A DNA stretch of 41,700 nucleotides from Clostridia bacterium. GTDB lineage: Bacteria > Bacillota > Clostridia > Christensenellales > Borkfalkiaceae. Both the position numbers and the translations under genes were made by a program. Shown here one piece after another: positions 1 through 9,359 of this stretch (position 1 is the stretch's first letter; every line of letters begins with the position of its first letter). The DNA lies in contig JAJPZA010000041.1 in the NCBI GenBank assembly GCA_021204625.1, positions 1-41,700 of the forward strand. The letters are read 5' to 3'. A model generated the notes under the pieces. It had not been told where the DNA came from, did no database searches, and saw only the letters and a list, made by a program, of their open reading frames with translations.

Positions 1-55
1 CGTACCTTGTAAAAACTTCTTACCCTACCATGTAAAAAAGTGCTTGACTTTTACA
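1..55 (-). mobile_element. Probable end of an insertion sequence (IS21-like?)
   Basis: Read on the minus strand, the sequence changes character right after codon 41 of the small gene at 51-179. The new sequence starts TGTAAAAGTC and carries related short repeats: TTTTTTACATGG and TTTTTACAAGG as direct copies, and ATGTAAAA with TTTTACAT as an inverted pair. Terminal TG and several repeated A/T-rich boxes at an end are features of IS21-family elements. That family assignment is a recollection-based guess, because no transposase lies inside the window. It could instead be an ordinary A/T-rich intergenic stretch. Confidence 0.3.
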
Positions 56-179
56 TATCAATCTGAAAGTACTTCTCACCATCTATTTCAAATGAAGTAT
101 ATCCGGATGTAACTTCAGCCTGGACAGTAGGCCTTTCTTTTTCAATTCTCTCCATTTTAAAAACATTCACTCTAGCCAT
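51..179 (-). pseudogene. Small conserved R-M-associated protein, 3'-truncated (42 codons left)
   Basis: An ATG at 179 follows a strong ribosome binding site (GGAG, 8 nt upstream) that overlaps the end of the methyltransferase gene. Translation begins MARVNVFKMERIEKERPTVQ and runs to FEIDGEKYFQIDM before a stop. I recall short bacterial proteins of about 65-75 residues with this kind of start next to cytosine methyltransferases, sometimes mislabelled methionyl-tRNA formyltransferase, that continue after FQID with a T-Y-G-type stretch. Here the reading frame meets unrelated A/T-rich sequence and stops at once, so the gene looks cut by an insertion. It is the last gene of the defence operon, 3 nt after the methyltransferase stop. 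Function is unknown. The alternative is a genuine 42-residue peptide. Confidence 0.5.
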
Positions 180-182
180 ATG

Positions 183-1763
183 CTAATCTCCTAACATCTT
201 AGTCAGTTCACTCGCAATAGCCTTTGCGAGAACGGGAGGCACTGCATTTCCGACCTGCTGATACTGAGAATCCTTTGTTCCTTTAAAGATATAACTGTCC
301 GGAAATGTCTGCAGGCGTGCAGCCTCTCGTACGCTGATTGCTCTGTCTTTTACCGGATGGATCCACATTGATTTCCTGACATTGATAACCGTCCCGCAGG
401 GTTCATCGTACTTGAGCCTCAGATAGATCGTGTTTTGTGTCCGCGAGGGATCTGCATAGGTGTCTTCTTTCAACTCCTTGTCAAGACTGTGGAAGTTCTT
501 CCCCTGCTCTATATGCTTGAACCTGTTCAATGCAGTTTCTCTTGTGTCCGGATTAATGTGGTTATATATCTCATGCATGCCTTTCTGCAATTCTCTGGTG
601 TATTCGTTGTCAGAAAACTCTGTACGAACAAACGGATTATCAGACACGGATTTGGATGGTTCAATATCCTCAAGATCGCCTATGGCATCACGCACTGTAG
701 CCGGCTTGTCGTATGTGCGCTCCGGGAATGTTATCATGCTATCCGGCTTAAAGTCACGAAGTATCCCTATCAGAATGAATCGTCTTCTGTCCTGTGGAGC
801 ACCGTAGTCCTTGGCATTTAAAACCGCGTCACCCAAATTGTAATCTTTTCCAAGACGTTTCGTTAGATACTCATAGACTGTATAGGTGTTAACATTGATT
901 TCTATTTTTGTGCCCTCGCTTTCAACAAAATCAAAAATAACCTTGTTTTCATAAAGCTCAGACATCAGGTTAATGGCTGTGGAAAAATCAATAAACTTCG
1001 ATATCGTATTAAAGTTCTCTGAACTTGCTTCTCGTGAGTTGTACATGAGAAGCAAATCATCAACGTAACCATTAACAATATTGCCTATTTTACCATTATA
1101 TATTCTAGTTTTATACTCTGATAAGGCTCTTGATATATTGCCAGCATATGTGGCAAAGTAATTGTTTAGTCTGTCAAGGTCATTCTTGTAACGAAGAATG
1201 ACTTTTATGCCATTAAACACGCTGTCCGCTAACTTATAGTTGCAGACAGCATCTTCGCTCTTTAGGACCTCCAACATGTCATTTCCATCCGGATTGCACT
1301 CCATAATGACTTGCTTCTCTTGCTTCAGACTAATCCCCAGTTCCTCTATTGTGTCATGATCCAGCGTGGAATCGAAGAACTTATGGACATCCGACTTAAG
1401 CATCGCAACATTTTCCATCACGAATGCCTTAGGCCTTAATTTAAGCACAACATCAGCATACTTTTTAACAAGACCATTGTTCAAGCTTATGAACTTGGTC
1501 TTTTGTCTGTTGGCATTAGAAAAGCCCTGGCATGGAGGACCTCCTATCACCACATCTACATGGCCTAAATCAGCCCTGTACTGGTCTAAATCTAAATTTC
1601 TAATGTCTTTATCAATCTTGGGTACTGGCTTGTGGTTTCTCAGGTATGTGAACAATGCCTTTTCATTGTTCTCCACAACGGCTACTACTTGATAATTCCC
1701 CTCTAGCTGGAATCCAAGACTTAATCCGCCAGCTCCAGCGAACAAGTCAACAACCGAATACAT
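183..1763 (-). CDS. DNA (cytosine-5) methyltransferase
   Basis: This 526-aa enzyme should methylate carbon 5 of cytosine in a specific DNA sequence, protecting host DNA from the linked restriction proteins. Family motifs are all visible: motif I DLFAGAGGLSLGF (6-18, SAM binding), motif IV GGPPCQGFS with catalytic Cys78 (74-82), motif VI ENV (117-119), motif VIII QDRRR (324-328), motif IX around REAARLQTFP (479-488) and motif X GNAVPP (505-510). The spacing is odd. Motifs VI and VIII are normally a few tens of residues apart, but about 200 residues separate them here, so residues ~125-305 form an extra, mostly helical insert. The usual target-recognition region lies between VIII and IX (~345-460). 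The gene starts 1 nt after the AIPR stop, so it is translationally coupled to it. Target sequence unknown. Confidence 0.95.
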   Translation of the reverse strand: MYSVVDLFAGAGGLSLGFQLEGNYQVVAVVENNEKALFTYLRNHKPVPKIDKDIRNLDLDQYRADLGHVDVVIGGPPCQGFSNANRQKTKFISLNNGLVKKYADVVLKLRPKAFVMENVAMLKSDVHKFFDSTLDHDTIEELGISLKQEKQVIMECNPDGNDMLEVLKSEDAVCNYKLADSVFNGIKVILRYKNDLDRLNNYFATYAGNISRALSEYKTRIYNGKIGNIVNGYVDDLLLMYNSREASSENFNTISKFIDFSTAINLMSELYENKVIFDFVESEGTKIEINVNTYTVYEYLTKRLGKDYNLGDAVLNAKDYGAPQDRRRFILIGILRDFKPDSMITFPERTYDKPATVRDAIGDLEDIEPSKSVSDNPFVRTEFSDNEYTRELQKGMHEIYNHINPDTRETALNRFKHIEQGKNFHSLDKELKEDTYADPSRTQNTIYLRLKYDEPCGTVINVRKSMWIHPVKDRAISVREAARLQTFPDSYIFKGTKDSQYQQVGNAVPPVLAKAIASELTKMLGD

Positions 1764-1764
1764 T

Positions 1765-3819
1765 TTATGCCTTAAACCCTTCTGCCTCTACCAAATCCTT
1801 AAGCTCAAGGCATAATAACGATTTTTTACCATTGGGGTACTTCTTAGGATAACTGGCGGCAACCAAGACAGCCTCAAGCATCTTGGGATTTCCAATTCTT
1901 CTGTCTATGGCGAACCTGTAAATAGCCTCCCATGTTTGAGCCGGTATAGCTATAACCTGGGACATTGCTTCGATTTCTGATACAAACTTCTGATCTTTTT
2001 TTGCATCCTTCTCAGCTTCCTTTCTGTCGGTCTCAGAAATTAGATACTTCGTAATCCCATTGCTAAGTATCAAATCACAAGTCTGCATTCTCTTCCAGCA
2101 ATCATCTCTCTTGCACCACTGAGTAACGTTCAGGACAAGCCTGTCCTCTGCGGTTATTGAATCCAGGACATACTTTGTGATACCAATAAGCTCATTCTTG
2201 ACAGCCTCCGGTACTGTCTGCGTATCCCAAATAATTGACAAGTCAAGGTCCTTTCCAGGAAACTGCTGTTTGATTAACCTGTGAAGCAAAGCTATGGAAT
2301 ATGTAACAATATTCGCTCTGTACCCAAGCTCATACCACGGCTGACTGGAAACCAGCGCTTCTGTCTGTTTAAAAAGAATCAACAATGAAACAGTATCCTT
2401 GAAATACTTCTCGTTATACTGCGCATCATTATCATTCCACGCTTTGCCAATCGTATCCGCAAATTTAATGAAATTAGACTGGGCTCCCTTGCTGACGATG
2501 TGAGGCAACTCATCCCATGTGTTCCTGTACTTTGCCAAATCAGTTTTAGAGAACACCTGCCTCTTGGGATGAACCATGTCAAAGTGGGCCTTCTCAGCCT
2601 TTGTCATCTTCATCTGTTCCTGCAGCCACTGGCCCTTTGCTCTCTCATAGTACCATTTCGTTTCATACTGCGCACCGCCAGTTGCAGGAGCAAAGAGACG
2701 GCGTGATATCTTTTCCATGCGGATATGGAACGGATGTGTAGAGAAGAAGTCCGCGTCCGTCACCTTGTTCTGGGTATTAGATGACCTTGAGATGCTTCTA
2801 GCAAACTCTGTATCATTGCCCTTCATGATTGTGATCTTCATCTGCACATAAATTCTGCTCAGATCCGCCTTATCCTTGAACCTTGCACTGGACAATGAAG
2901 CAGTCGTCTGGCCTCCGTTGATTATCTGGAAATCCTTTGCATAAACAATGCACCTGTCTTCCACCTTTAACTCTGTAGCAGTCGCAGAGATACCATTATT
3001 GAACGCAAAAAAGTTATGGGGGCATTTCAAGATGGTCTCTCGAATTTTCTTGTTAACAGCAACCTTGGTCGAAAGGAAACTGCGCACATTGCTCTCCAAT
3101 AAGTGGCTACCATATTTGTCGTAGATATCAGCCAAAGTTTCACCCGGGATAATGCAAAGATAACCCTGATAGTTTGAGCTGTTCGTTTCGCTTGCGGAGA
3201 GATACGGCAATCCGCGGCCATTGCCATATTCAGTGAAGTCAATCTCAATATTCTCGTCAGCTTCCGATATGCTGCTCTGGAACAGCCGGTTCAGATCCCA
3301 TATGTGGCGCTCAACAACAACCCCATTAAGAGACACGCTGTCTATTGTTGTTATGCGGTCACTCATGTTCCCATCTGTAAACAGGAAGATCCGATATCTG
3401 GTGGTTTTAAGTTTATAGTTCTTGATAAGGTCAACCAAGTCAGCCGCTGCAGTGCTCATTTCAACAATGCCGTCAAGTCTTCCGCTAATTGCCTCATCCA
3501 GAAAATAATAGGCTCTGTCAAAAATCTGCATTGCAGCAGACTTTGTGAGAGTGCGGTCCTCCATAACGCCTGTATAATCGGCTATTATGATATTCAAAGT
3601 TTGATCAAATTCCACAAAGGTATACGCATCAACGCGAAGTTTCCTGTTGTTCTTTCCGATACCCTGATAAAATGCAGGTATTACATCACTCAGCACATTC
3701 CAGTCACTTAAACTATCTGCGACCAATGAAACAAATGCCGCACATGAACCTTCTTTCTCAAAAGCGGCTGTTGACTTGACTTCCTCTAAGAAATCCTGCT
3801 TGTATTCATTAAAATCCAT
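1765..3819 (-). CDS. AIPR-family protein (abortive infection / phage resistance)
   Basis: This 684-aa protein carries the AIPR signature QIINGGQTTASL near residues 298-309. The flanking sequence also fits: an N-terminal restriction-endonuclease-like half with FVEFDQTLNIIIADY (~68-82), then FFAFNNGISATA just before the signature. AIPR proteins occur in phage-defence and restriction operons; in several families they are thought to act as effectors or nucleases, but the reaction is not settled. The start ATG at 3819 is preceded by AAGGGG at good spacing. It lies 25 nt downstream of the PD-(D/E)XK gene and 1 nt upstream of the methyltransferase, inside a five-gene operon. The inferred role is a restriction or abortive effector in the same system. 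No frameshift seen. Confidence 0.88.
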   Translation of the reverse strand: MDFNEYKQDFLEEVKSTAAFEKEGSCAAFVSLVADSLSDWNVLSDVIPAFYQGIGKNNRKLRVDAYTFVEFDQTLNIIIADYTGVMEDRTLTKSAAMQIFDRAYYFLDEAISGRLDGIVEMSTAAADLVDLIKNYKLKTTRYRIFLFTDGNMSDRITTIDSVSLNGVVVERHIWDLNRLFQSSISEADENIEIDFTEYGNGRGLPYLSASETNSSNYQGYLCIIPGETLADIYDKYGSHLLESNVRSFLSTKVAVNKKIRETILKCPHNFFAFNNGISATATELKVEDRCIVYAKDFQIINGGQTTASLSSARFKDKADLSRIYVQMKITIMKGNDTEFARSISRSSNTQNKVTDADFFSTHPFHIRMEKISRRLFAPATGGAQYETKWYYERAKGQWLQEQMKMTKAEKAHFDMVHPKRQVFSKTDLAKYRNTWDELPHIVSKGAQSNFIKFADTIGKAWNDNDAQYNEKYFKDTVSLLILFKQTEALVSSQPWYELGYRANIVTYSIALLHRLIKQQFPGKDLDLSIIWDTQTVPEAVKNELIGITKYVLDSITAEDRLVLNVTQWCKRDDCWKRMQTCDLILSNGITKYLISETDRKEAEKDAKKDQKFVSEIEAMSQVIAIPAQTWEAIYRFAIDRRIGNPKMLEAVLVAASYPKKYPNGKKSLLCLELKDLVEAEGFKA

Positions 3820-3844
3820 GATTTACCCCTTATGATGCATGCCT

Positions 3845-4774
3845 TTATTTCTTTATGAATTTATCTATGACCGGCAAAGAAAGCGTATAGCTGGCATTGT
3901 TAATGCCTATTGGAATATTGTTTCGCGTCAACTTAGGAAAGTCTGAGTCCAAACAATATGTCGATTCGCATGACAGATGGAACCTCGTACTCACATACTT
4001 GTCCAATAAAGGTTTAAAGCATTCACGCATGGCAAGTTTGCACCAAAGCTGCCCACGGATAAAATCGGAACTAATTTTGCTCTCCACACTCTCAACCATG
4101 GATTTGAGAGAGCACGCTGCAGGATCTTCGGTAGATGTTTGATCCATAAAGTAAACAACCAGATATCCTTCCCCGTTTCTGTCAAGTTGCTGAAGAGATG
4201 AGATTTTGATTTCACTAGAATCAGATGTGGTTGTCTTAATCTCCACCCATTTATCCATATAGACAAAGTCTTGGTCGGCCCCATCCGGTCCAATCCAACC
4301 ATGTACGGCAACATCTTCGCCGTAAGAATCTATTGCTTTGCTCAGATACAGCAATTCTCCAACCAAACCCTTCACCTTAATATCTGACAATCCATCCGGC
4401 TTTGATTCTTTTAGAAGCTTCTGCCATTTTCTGAAACGCTCAAACAACTTTTGGAGAGCATTGTTCTTGTCATCTGAGTAATCAATCAAATCCCAGCATA
4501 GCAACGTGAAGACATCCTCCAAGGTTGGATCTTCCAGGTTGAAAGTTAATGAGTGCTTCCCATTATTGAGATCCATAGTTGTAACGATAATTGATTTGGA
4601 AGACGGAAGTTTCTCAACCCTGTCTATGTTGTATACAACGAAACTCTTCTGTCGGGTGAACGCATAGCCTACATGAAAAGAAATGGGATGATTGCCCGAG
4701 ACTAGCAGATAGTTCTCCTTTCTGTTGTCCATATGATCCCATTTGACTCTTAACTCATCCAACGTCATCATCAT
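3845..4774 (-). CDS. PD-(D/E)XK nuclease-like protein (DUF4420 type)
   Basis: About 309 aa. A restriction-endonuclease core is visible: a conserved helix GLVGELLYL, then GPDGADQDFVY, the WVEIKTT strand (the ExK catalytic pair) and SLQQLD after it. This order (D, ExK, then Q-rich helix) matches the PD-(D/E)XK fold and the DUF4420 family found beside Z1 helicases. The start is ambiguous. The gene overlaps the 3' end of the Z1 gene in another frame, where AGGAGG is followed by four in-frame ATGs; 4774 or 4771 gives the best spacing, and a longer start at 4810 has no better signal. It probably cuts non-self DNA under control of the Z1 and GHKL ATPases. The link to a DNA target is inferred from context. 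Confidence 0.85.
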   Translation of the reverse strand: MMMTLDELRVKWDHMDNRKENYLLVSGNHPISFHVGYAFTRQKSFVVYNIDRVEKLPSSKSIIVTTMDLNNGKHSLTFNLEDPTLEDVFTLLCWDLIDYSDDKNNALQKLFERFRKWQKLLKESKPDGLSDIKVKGLVGELLYLSKAIDSYGEDVAVHGWIGPDGADQDFVYMDKWVEIKTTTSDSSEIKISSLQQLDRNGEGYLVVYFMDQTSTEDPAACSLKSMVESVESKISSDFIRGQLWCKLAMRECFKPLLDKYVSTRFHLSCESTYCLDSDFPKLTRNNIPIGINNASYTLSLPVIDKFIKK

Positions 4775-7616
4775 CGTCATCCTCCTGTTCAATCTGATCA
4801 CTATCGGCAAGATTTGACTTCAACTCTACGGTGTTGACAACAAAGTTCGCAATTTTTTCTTTTGCTCCCGAGGCCGGGAACCCAAGGCCCAAGGCAAAGA
4901 CATAATCCGGCAACCTAGGATCGTCTTTGTTAGTGTTCCGGAGAAGGTGTATCAACAACAACGGTTTCCTGTCTTTGATAAGATATGTTCTGTCTGTTAT
5001 GGGTAGCGTGCTGTTCTTGCGAAGATACTCAATCATGTTCTTGCTCAAGCCAATCTTGGTGCATCCGCCAGAACCAACGCGAACATGATGTCCATACACC
5101 TTAAGAGCATCCTTGAGGGTATCGTCATTCTCCATGAATCTGCCCTCATATGTGGAAAATATTGATGATCCGTCTGCCAGCTCAATTTTCATAGTCTCCT
5201 GGTTTTCCGCAGACTTCTTCTGCGGTATCGCGACATCCCACAAGTCATAGTCTTCATCCTTGTTGATGCAATCAGCTAAACCGACAGGCTGAAAATTCAA
5301 ATTCCAGGGGTGAGAAATGAAGCCCGACACAAACTCTGCTATCTTAGCTTTAGGAATATCTCTCCAGATATACGCATGCGTATATGGATCATACTCGCAC
5401 TTTACCTTGAGCCCCTTGATAAAACCGAGACAATGCGATTCGTTGTCTCCAAGACTTGCACTGTCATATTTGAGTCTTGGCGTTTCCAGCATTCTTCCAG
5501 AAACAGTAATTGGTATGCTGACAGCCACGCCACTACGCATCTTTGTCCTGGCTGTAACCATTAATGATACCGGTGCCTGTCTAACCCTGAGACCAAACTC
5601 TTCAGGCGTCTTGCCCAGTTTGTTCATGGTCCAGATTTCATCTTTCAATTCGTTGACCGCATCTGTTATGTATCCATACCAGTCTATTGCATCCTCTCCC
5701 ATCCAGATTTTGAACAGATCATCATAGTTGCTTCTGTAACCGAACCAACGCCCCATTTGAAGCAAAGTGTCATACATTGTTGAGCTTCTGTAAAAATAGC
5801 TTACGCACAGCCCCTCAAGAGTCATGCCTCGAGACAGGTTGTTACCTCCGACCGCAATAATTCTCCATCCTTCCGGATGGTCATCATAATTTAAAGAGTT
5901 AGGGCCTGTAGTTCTGTTTACGGCCTTGACCTTTACCCTTCTTATGGCATCATAAAGATACTTTTTAACAAGGTTTTCCCAAGAGATGCCAGCTGCTTTA
6001 TCTAATTCGTGGCCATCCCATGTTTTCTTGAAGTCGATAAATGCATCATATGTCATAAAACGGCGCGGTGTAGTCTGCGCATAGTTCTCTACTTCATTCT
6101 TGAGATAGGTAAGATATGTGTCTATCAGGTCCACCGTTCTATCCTGAACCTTTGTGAATCTGCTTACATTCACAAGCATTGACCTGTGAGCTTTTACATC
6201 TTTTCTGTAATCACTAATGGCTGTTATGAGTATAAAACACCTTATCGCATCCTTTAGACTCCCGGGTATATCTACAAGCTTATATGCCAAGTCCATCTTA
6301 TGACGGAAGGAATAATAATCAGACTGCTCCAGATTTGATATTGAAATTATGGACGATCCGTATTCTCCACCAGTCCTTTCACTTGAATATGATAACTGTT
6401 TGCCCGGTTTTATGGGCTTCCCCTCTGGAGTGAATTTTATTGGTCCGGGACGGCTCTCAGCCTCCCATTCATCAAGACTGCCATTCCCAAAAATCTTATC
6501 CGGACCAATGTAATGGCTAGGAGAAGGGAGCATAGTTATGAAATGCTTGGGAAACAGGTCAGTAAGATCGTTGTGCACAGTGTCAGGATCAATAAAAATG
6601 TTTGCGAAAGGTGTAGCTGTTACGGCAATGTATGAAGCCTGCTTAAACATGCTCAATATGGTTCTGATTGCTGTATTGATAGCCGTAGGGTCCTGCTCTG
6701 CCGAATGTGTATTGATGGAAGCGTTGTCCGCTTCATCATCTATAAACAACATCGGATAGTCTTCAATCTGCTTTTCATTGAATGAAGCGCTTAGCCATGC
6801 AATAAGGTTGTTCAGTATACTCTTGTTTTTCTTGACAACAAAAAGGGCCGCTCCTTTGATATTGTCAAGCGAGAGGCGCAATGCCTTGAGCGTTTCGACC
6901 TTGAAATCTGTTTGACTTGAGGTAAAGCATGCTATCGGATTTTTGGGATTCTTCTTGTTGTTCCTGATTTTTCCAACGCCTACCGGCTCTTCCTTTTTTA
7001 ATGTTGTAGCTTTTTTATCGAGAAAAAATTTGCTGGCTGTTCCCACAAAATCAGAGTCCAGGCGCTTTTGCGTCTGAATTCTAAGATTCTCGGTCATGCC
7101 TGACAAAATTATGATGACCCTGTAATGAACATCGACTGCTTTGTTGCATATTGCAGTATATGTAGCAGTTTTACCTGCCTGGACATCACCCAGAAGCAGA
7201 CCCCTGCGTTGGAATGGCTCATTTGTGTTAGGATCGCCCAATTCATCCATTACCGTATCTGTTGTCTTGTTGAGCTGATTGATTTCTGTCTGATTCCAAT
7301 GCTTAACCTGACTCAGGTATTTCTTGTATCTGTCCCAGTAAAAATTGTCGCTGGGGGATGTAAAGTACCATGACCTGTGGGTAACATCATCTCCACGGAT
7401 GGTGACAGAATCCCCTATCGTATGACTTATTTCTGAATAAAGCAACGTCTGGATTTCAGCAAACTCCTCGTCCGTAACCTTGTACACCGGAGAGAACATT
7501 TTCCTTATATCCTCAGCGCTTTTGGTTATCTCCTCTAAAGTAGGCAAATCATCCCTGTGGGTGTCGGCAATGTAGGTAAATATCTGATTGTAAAGATTTG
7601 TCTGTATTTCAGTCAT
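4755..7616 (-). CDS. Z1-domain SF2 helicase-like ATPase of an R-M system
   Basis: About 953 aa. Motor motifs of a superfamily-2 helicase are present: Walker A GDVQAGKT (143-150), Walker B FIDDEADN, the motif III-like VTATPFANIF and a motif VI-like LLQMGRWFGYR. The segment from GGNNLSRGMTLEG onward is typical of the Z1 domain. Z1 proteins are predicted ATP-driven DNA translocases working with a GHKL ATPase and a PD-(D/E)XK nuclease. The start at 7616 is chosen because it makes an 8-nt ATGACTGA overlap with the upstream stop codon and begins MTEIQ; reading further upstream would overlap the GHKL gene deeply. The C-terminus is a run of acidic residues (EQEDDDDDDVG) that overlaps the nuclease gene start. 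Confidence 0.9.
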   Translation of the reverse strand: MTEIQTNLYNQIFTYIADTHRDDLPTLEEITKSAEDIRKMFSPVYKVTDEEFAEIQTLLYSEISHTIGDSVTIRGDDVTHRSWYFTSPSDNFYWDRYKKYLSQVKHWNQTEINQLNKTTDTVMDELGDPNTNEPFQRRGLLLGDVQAGKTATYTAICNKAVDVHYRVIIILSGMTENLRIQTQKRLDSDFVGTASKFFLDKKATTLKKEEPVGVGKIRNNKKNPKNPIACFTSSQTDFKVETLKALRLSLDNIKGAALFVVKKNKSILNNLIAWLSASFNEKQIEDYPMLFIDDEADNASINTHSAEQDPTAINTAIRTILSMFKQASYIAVTATPFANIFIDPDTVHNDLTDLFPKHFITMLPSPSHYIGPDKIFGNGSLDEWEAESRPGPIKFTPEGKPIKPGKQLSYSSERTGGEYGSSIISISNLEQSDYYSFRHKMDLAYKLVDIPGSLKDAIRCFILITAISDYRKDVKAHRSMLVNVSRFTKVQDRTVDLIDTYLTYLKNEVENYAQTTPRRFMTYDAFIDFKKTWDGHELDKAAGISWENLVKKYLYDAIRRVKVKAVNRTTGPNSLNYDDHPEGWRIIAVGGNNLSRGMTLEGLCVSYFYRSSTMYDTLLQMGRWFGYRSNYDDLFKIWMGEDAIDWYGYITDAVNELKDEIWTMNKLGKTPEEFGLRVRQAPVSLMVTARTKMRSGVAVSIPITVSGRMLETPRLKYDSASLGDNESHCLGFIKGLKVKCEYDPYTHAYIWRDIPKAKIAEFVSGFISHPWNLNFQPVGLADCINKDEDYDLWDVAIPQKKSAENQETMKIELADGSSIFSTYEGRFMENDDTLKDALKVYGHHVRVGSGGCTKIGLSKNMIEYLRKNSTLPITDRTYLIKDRKPLLLIHLLRNTNKDDPRLPDYVFALGLGFPASGAKEKIANFVVNTVELKSNLADSDQIEQEDDDDDDVG

Positions 7617-9075
7617 TCTCTCTATCCTCTTCCAATGCTTTGCTGATTTCATCCTGATACTTGCAAAAAGGCTCCATGAGCAGCAAGGCTTCAGCTTTCG
7701 CAACGCGTTCTTCTTCCGGTTCCAAAGCAAGTAGCGTTTTGAATATTTCAATTACATTTTCCGAATCTGACTTGTTTTCACTGTCATTGATGATATTGTT
7801 GTCATCATTTATGTCAACATAAATCTTGTTGAGCGGTATTGAAGCGGAAATCTGATTAAAAATATTTTTAAGGAACCTCTCTGATCCGGGATAAAGGCTG
7901 ATAAAGCTTTGAATCATAGGATGCGCCATGTTGATCTCATACAGCACCCCATCCCTGGTGGGTTTTCTGTCCCATACATGCACTACCTTGTCAGTGACTT
8001 CTTTTTTGCCCCTAAATGTGTATGTTCTCTTGCTGCTTTCTGCAATCCTGTCAATAATTGTTTTAAGAGCAATTCTGACTTCCTCTGGAGGAGTAGCTGA
8101 GGACTTCTTAACATCAAGCGACCATAAATCATCCAGAGAATTAGGTATATCAACTTGTACTCTTGCAAGTTTAGTAAGATCGCCTTGCCGAAGGAGTCTA
8201 AACCATGTTCCCCACACCAACAGTCTTTTGTTTCTGTACACATAGAACCCTTGGAGTTTTCTTAAACTATCAGCCTCACTGAGCTCTTCCATCTCGCCGC
8301 CTGACAATTTAGACGGATGCGGCAATGTATACGGGGTCACAGCTATTTTTTCTCCCCTTATGGTAAAATACTCCGTATCCATTACCTGAGTGCTTTTGCC
8401 TTTCATAAAAGGGTCTTGGGGCGCAATAGGCCTCTCGTTCATCCAAATTGAGATCTTCTTTAACCCTGGCTCTCCTGCCAGATACCGATGAAACACTAAT
8501 GAAAGATGTTTCCTGACAGACGGGATTTTCTTGTTGAAAGCCATGTCAAGATTCGGTTCACCTACAGCAAATTTGTCTAAATCCTGCCATATTACGAGGG
8601 TCCCCTGTTCACGATTACTCAACTTGTCATAGTCAGGATATTCGCTGAAACTTTCTTCATCCAGCAAAATCAGAGTCCAGTTGTTAGTGTCTTTGATTAC
8701 ATCAAGATTCCATTGGCATCCATGTGTTTCATTATTAACCTTGCTAATGACGGTAAGGATTCTGCATTGTGACATTGATGCTGTTTTTAAGCCGAGGCCA
8801 TATCTTCCAAGATCGTTTGAACTTCTGACATCCAATGAATTTGCGCTACCATATCTCATTGCGTTTTTGAGAGTTTCCTCATCCATGCCGCAACCATTGT
8901 CCAGTATCACAATGTATGGCTTTAACCCGGGTTCAAAATCTATATCAACCCGAGTTGCAGATGCCGCTATGCTGTTGTCTATAATATCAGCTACAGCTGT
9001 TTCAACGGAATAACCCACAGCTCTAGTAGACTCCATAAGCATAGGCGCATATGGAGGCAGTAGCTCATATTTCAT
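7609..9075 (-). CDS. GHKL (MORC/MutL-like) ATPase of an R-M system
   Basis: 488 aa. The N-terminal half has the three Bergerat-fold ATP-binding motifs: N box AVADIIDNSIAA (27-38), G1 box DNGCGM (59-64) and G2 box DLGRYGLGLKTAS (88-100). The following region resembles the S5-fold transducer found in MutL/MORC proteins. Prokaryotic GHKL proteins of this paraMORC kind are known from genomic studies to sit with Z1 helicases, PD-(D/E)XK nucleases and cytosine methyltransferases; they may act as ATP-driven clamps that license cleavage. The start at 9075 (MKYELLPPYAP) is preferred because AAGGGGA precedes it. An in-frame ATG at 9162 would add 29 residues with no family character. It is the first gene of the operon, about 115 nt after the predicted transcription start. 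Confidence 0.9.
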   Translation of the reverse strand: MKYELLPPYAPMLMESTRAVGYSVETAVADIIDNSIAASATRVDIDFEPGLKPYIVILDNGCGMDEETLKNAMRYGSANSLDVRSSNDLGRYGLGLKTASMSQCRILTVISKVNNETHGCQWNLDVIKDTNNWTLILLDEESFSEYPDYDKLSNREQGTLVIWQDLDKFAVGEPNLDMAFNKKIPSVRKHLSLVFHRYLAGEPGLKKISIWMNERPIAPQDPFMKGKSTQVMDTEYFTIRGEKIAVTPYTLPHPSKLSGGEMEELSEADSLRKLQGFYVYRNKRLLVWGTWFRLLRQGDLTKLARVQVDIPNSLDDLWSLDVKKSSATPPEEVRIALKTIIDRIAESSKRTYTFRGKKEVTDKVVHVWDRKPTRDGVLYEINMAHPMIQSFISLYPGSERFLKNIFNQISASIPLNKIYVDINDDNNIINDSENKSDSENVIEIFKTLLALEPEEERVAKAEALLLMEPFCKYQDEISKALEEDREND

Positions 9076-9196
9076 GCTTCCCCTTACCAAATATTGACTT
9101 ACACAACGGTAGCACTCACTCCATGATTGCACCATTATAAAAATTGAACCATAGATGTCCATTCTTTTATGTGTAGTAAATCAATATCTTAAGTAT

Positions 9197-9225
9197 ATTA
9201 TGTGCTTTATAGAGGAAAAAGTCAA
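9197..9225 (-). promoter_or_regulatory. Sigma-A-like promoter of the defence operon
   Basis: On the minus strand TTGACT (9220-9225) and CATAAT (9197-9202) are separated by exactly 17 nt, close to the vegetative consensus. Transcription would start near 9190, leaving a leader of about 115 nt before the GHKL start. No operator is obvious next to it. Confidence 0.75.
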
Positions 9226-9261
9226 ACACCTTTACGAGATTTATCGAATTACTCCTTATTT

Positions 9262-9300
9262 AATAAAAGCCAGACAAGCGCATTTCTGTACCTTTCTGGC
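9262..9300 (-). terminator. Likely rho-independent terminator after yolD-like gene
   Basis: On the minus strand GCCAGA (9295-9300) can pair with TCTGGC (9269-9274) across a 20-nt loop, followed by TTTTATTA. It lies about 60 nt after the stop of the YolD-like gene and separates it from the defence-operon promoter. The stem is short and the loop long, so strength is uncertain. Confidence 0.5.
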
Positions 9301-9359
9301 GGTTAATTTTAATTCAGTTGTGTGAGCAATTTTAGTGTTACTTCAAAACTATGCTCAAA

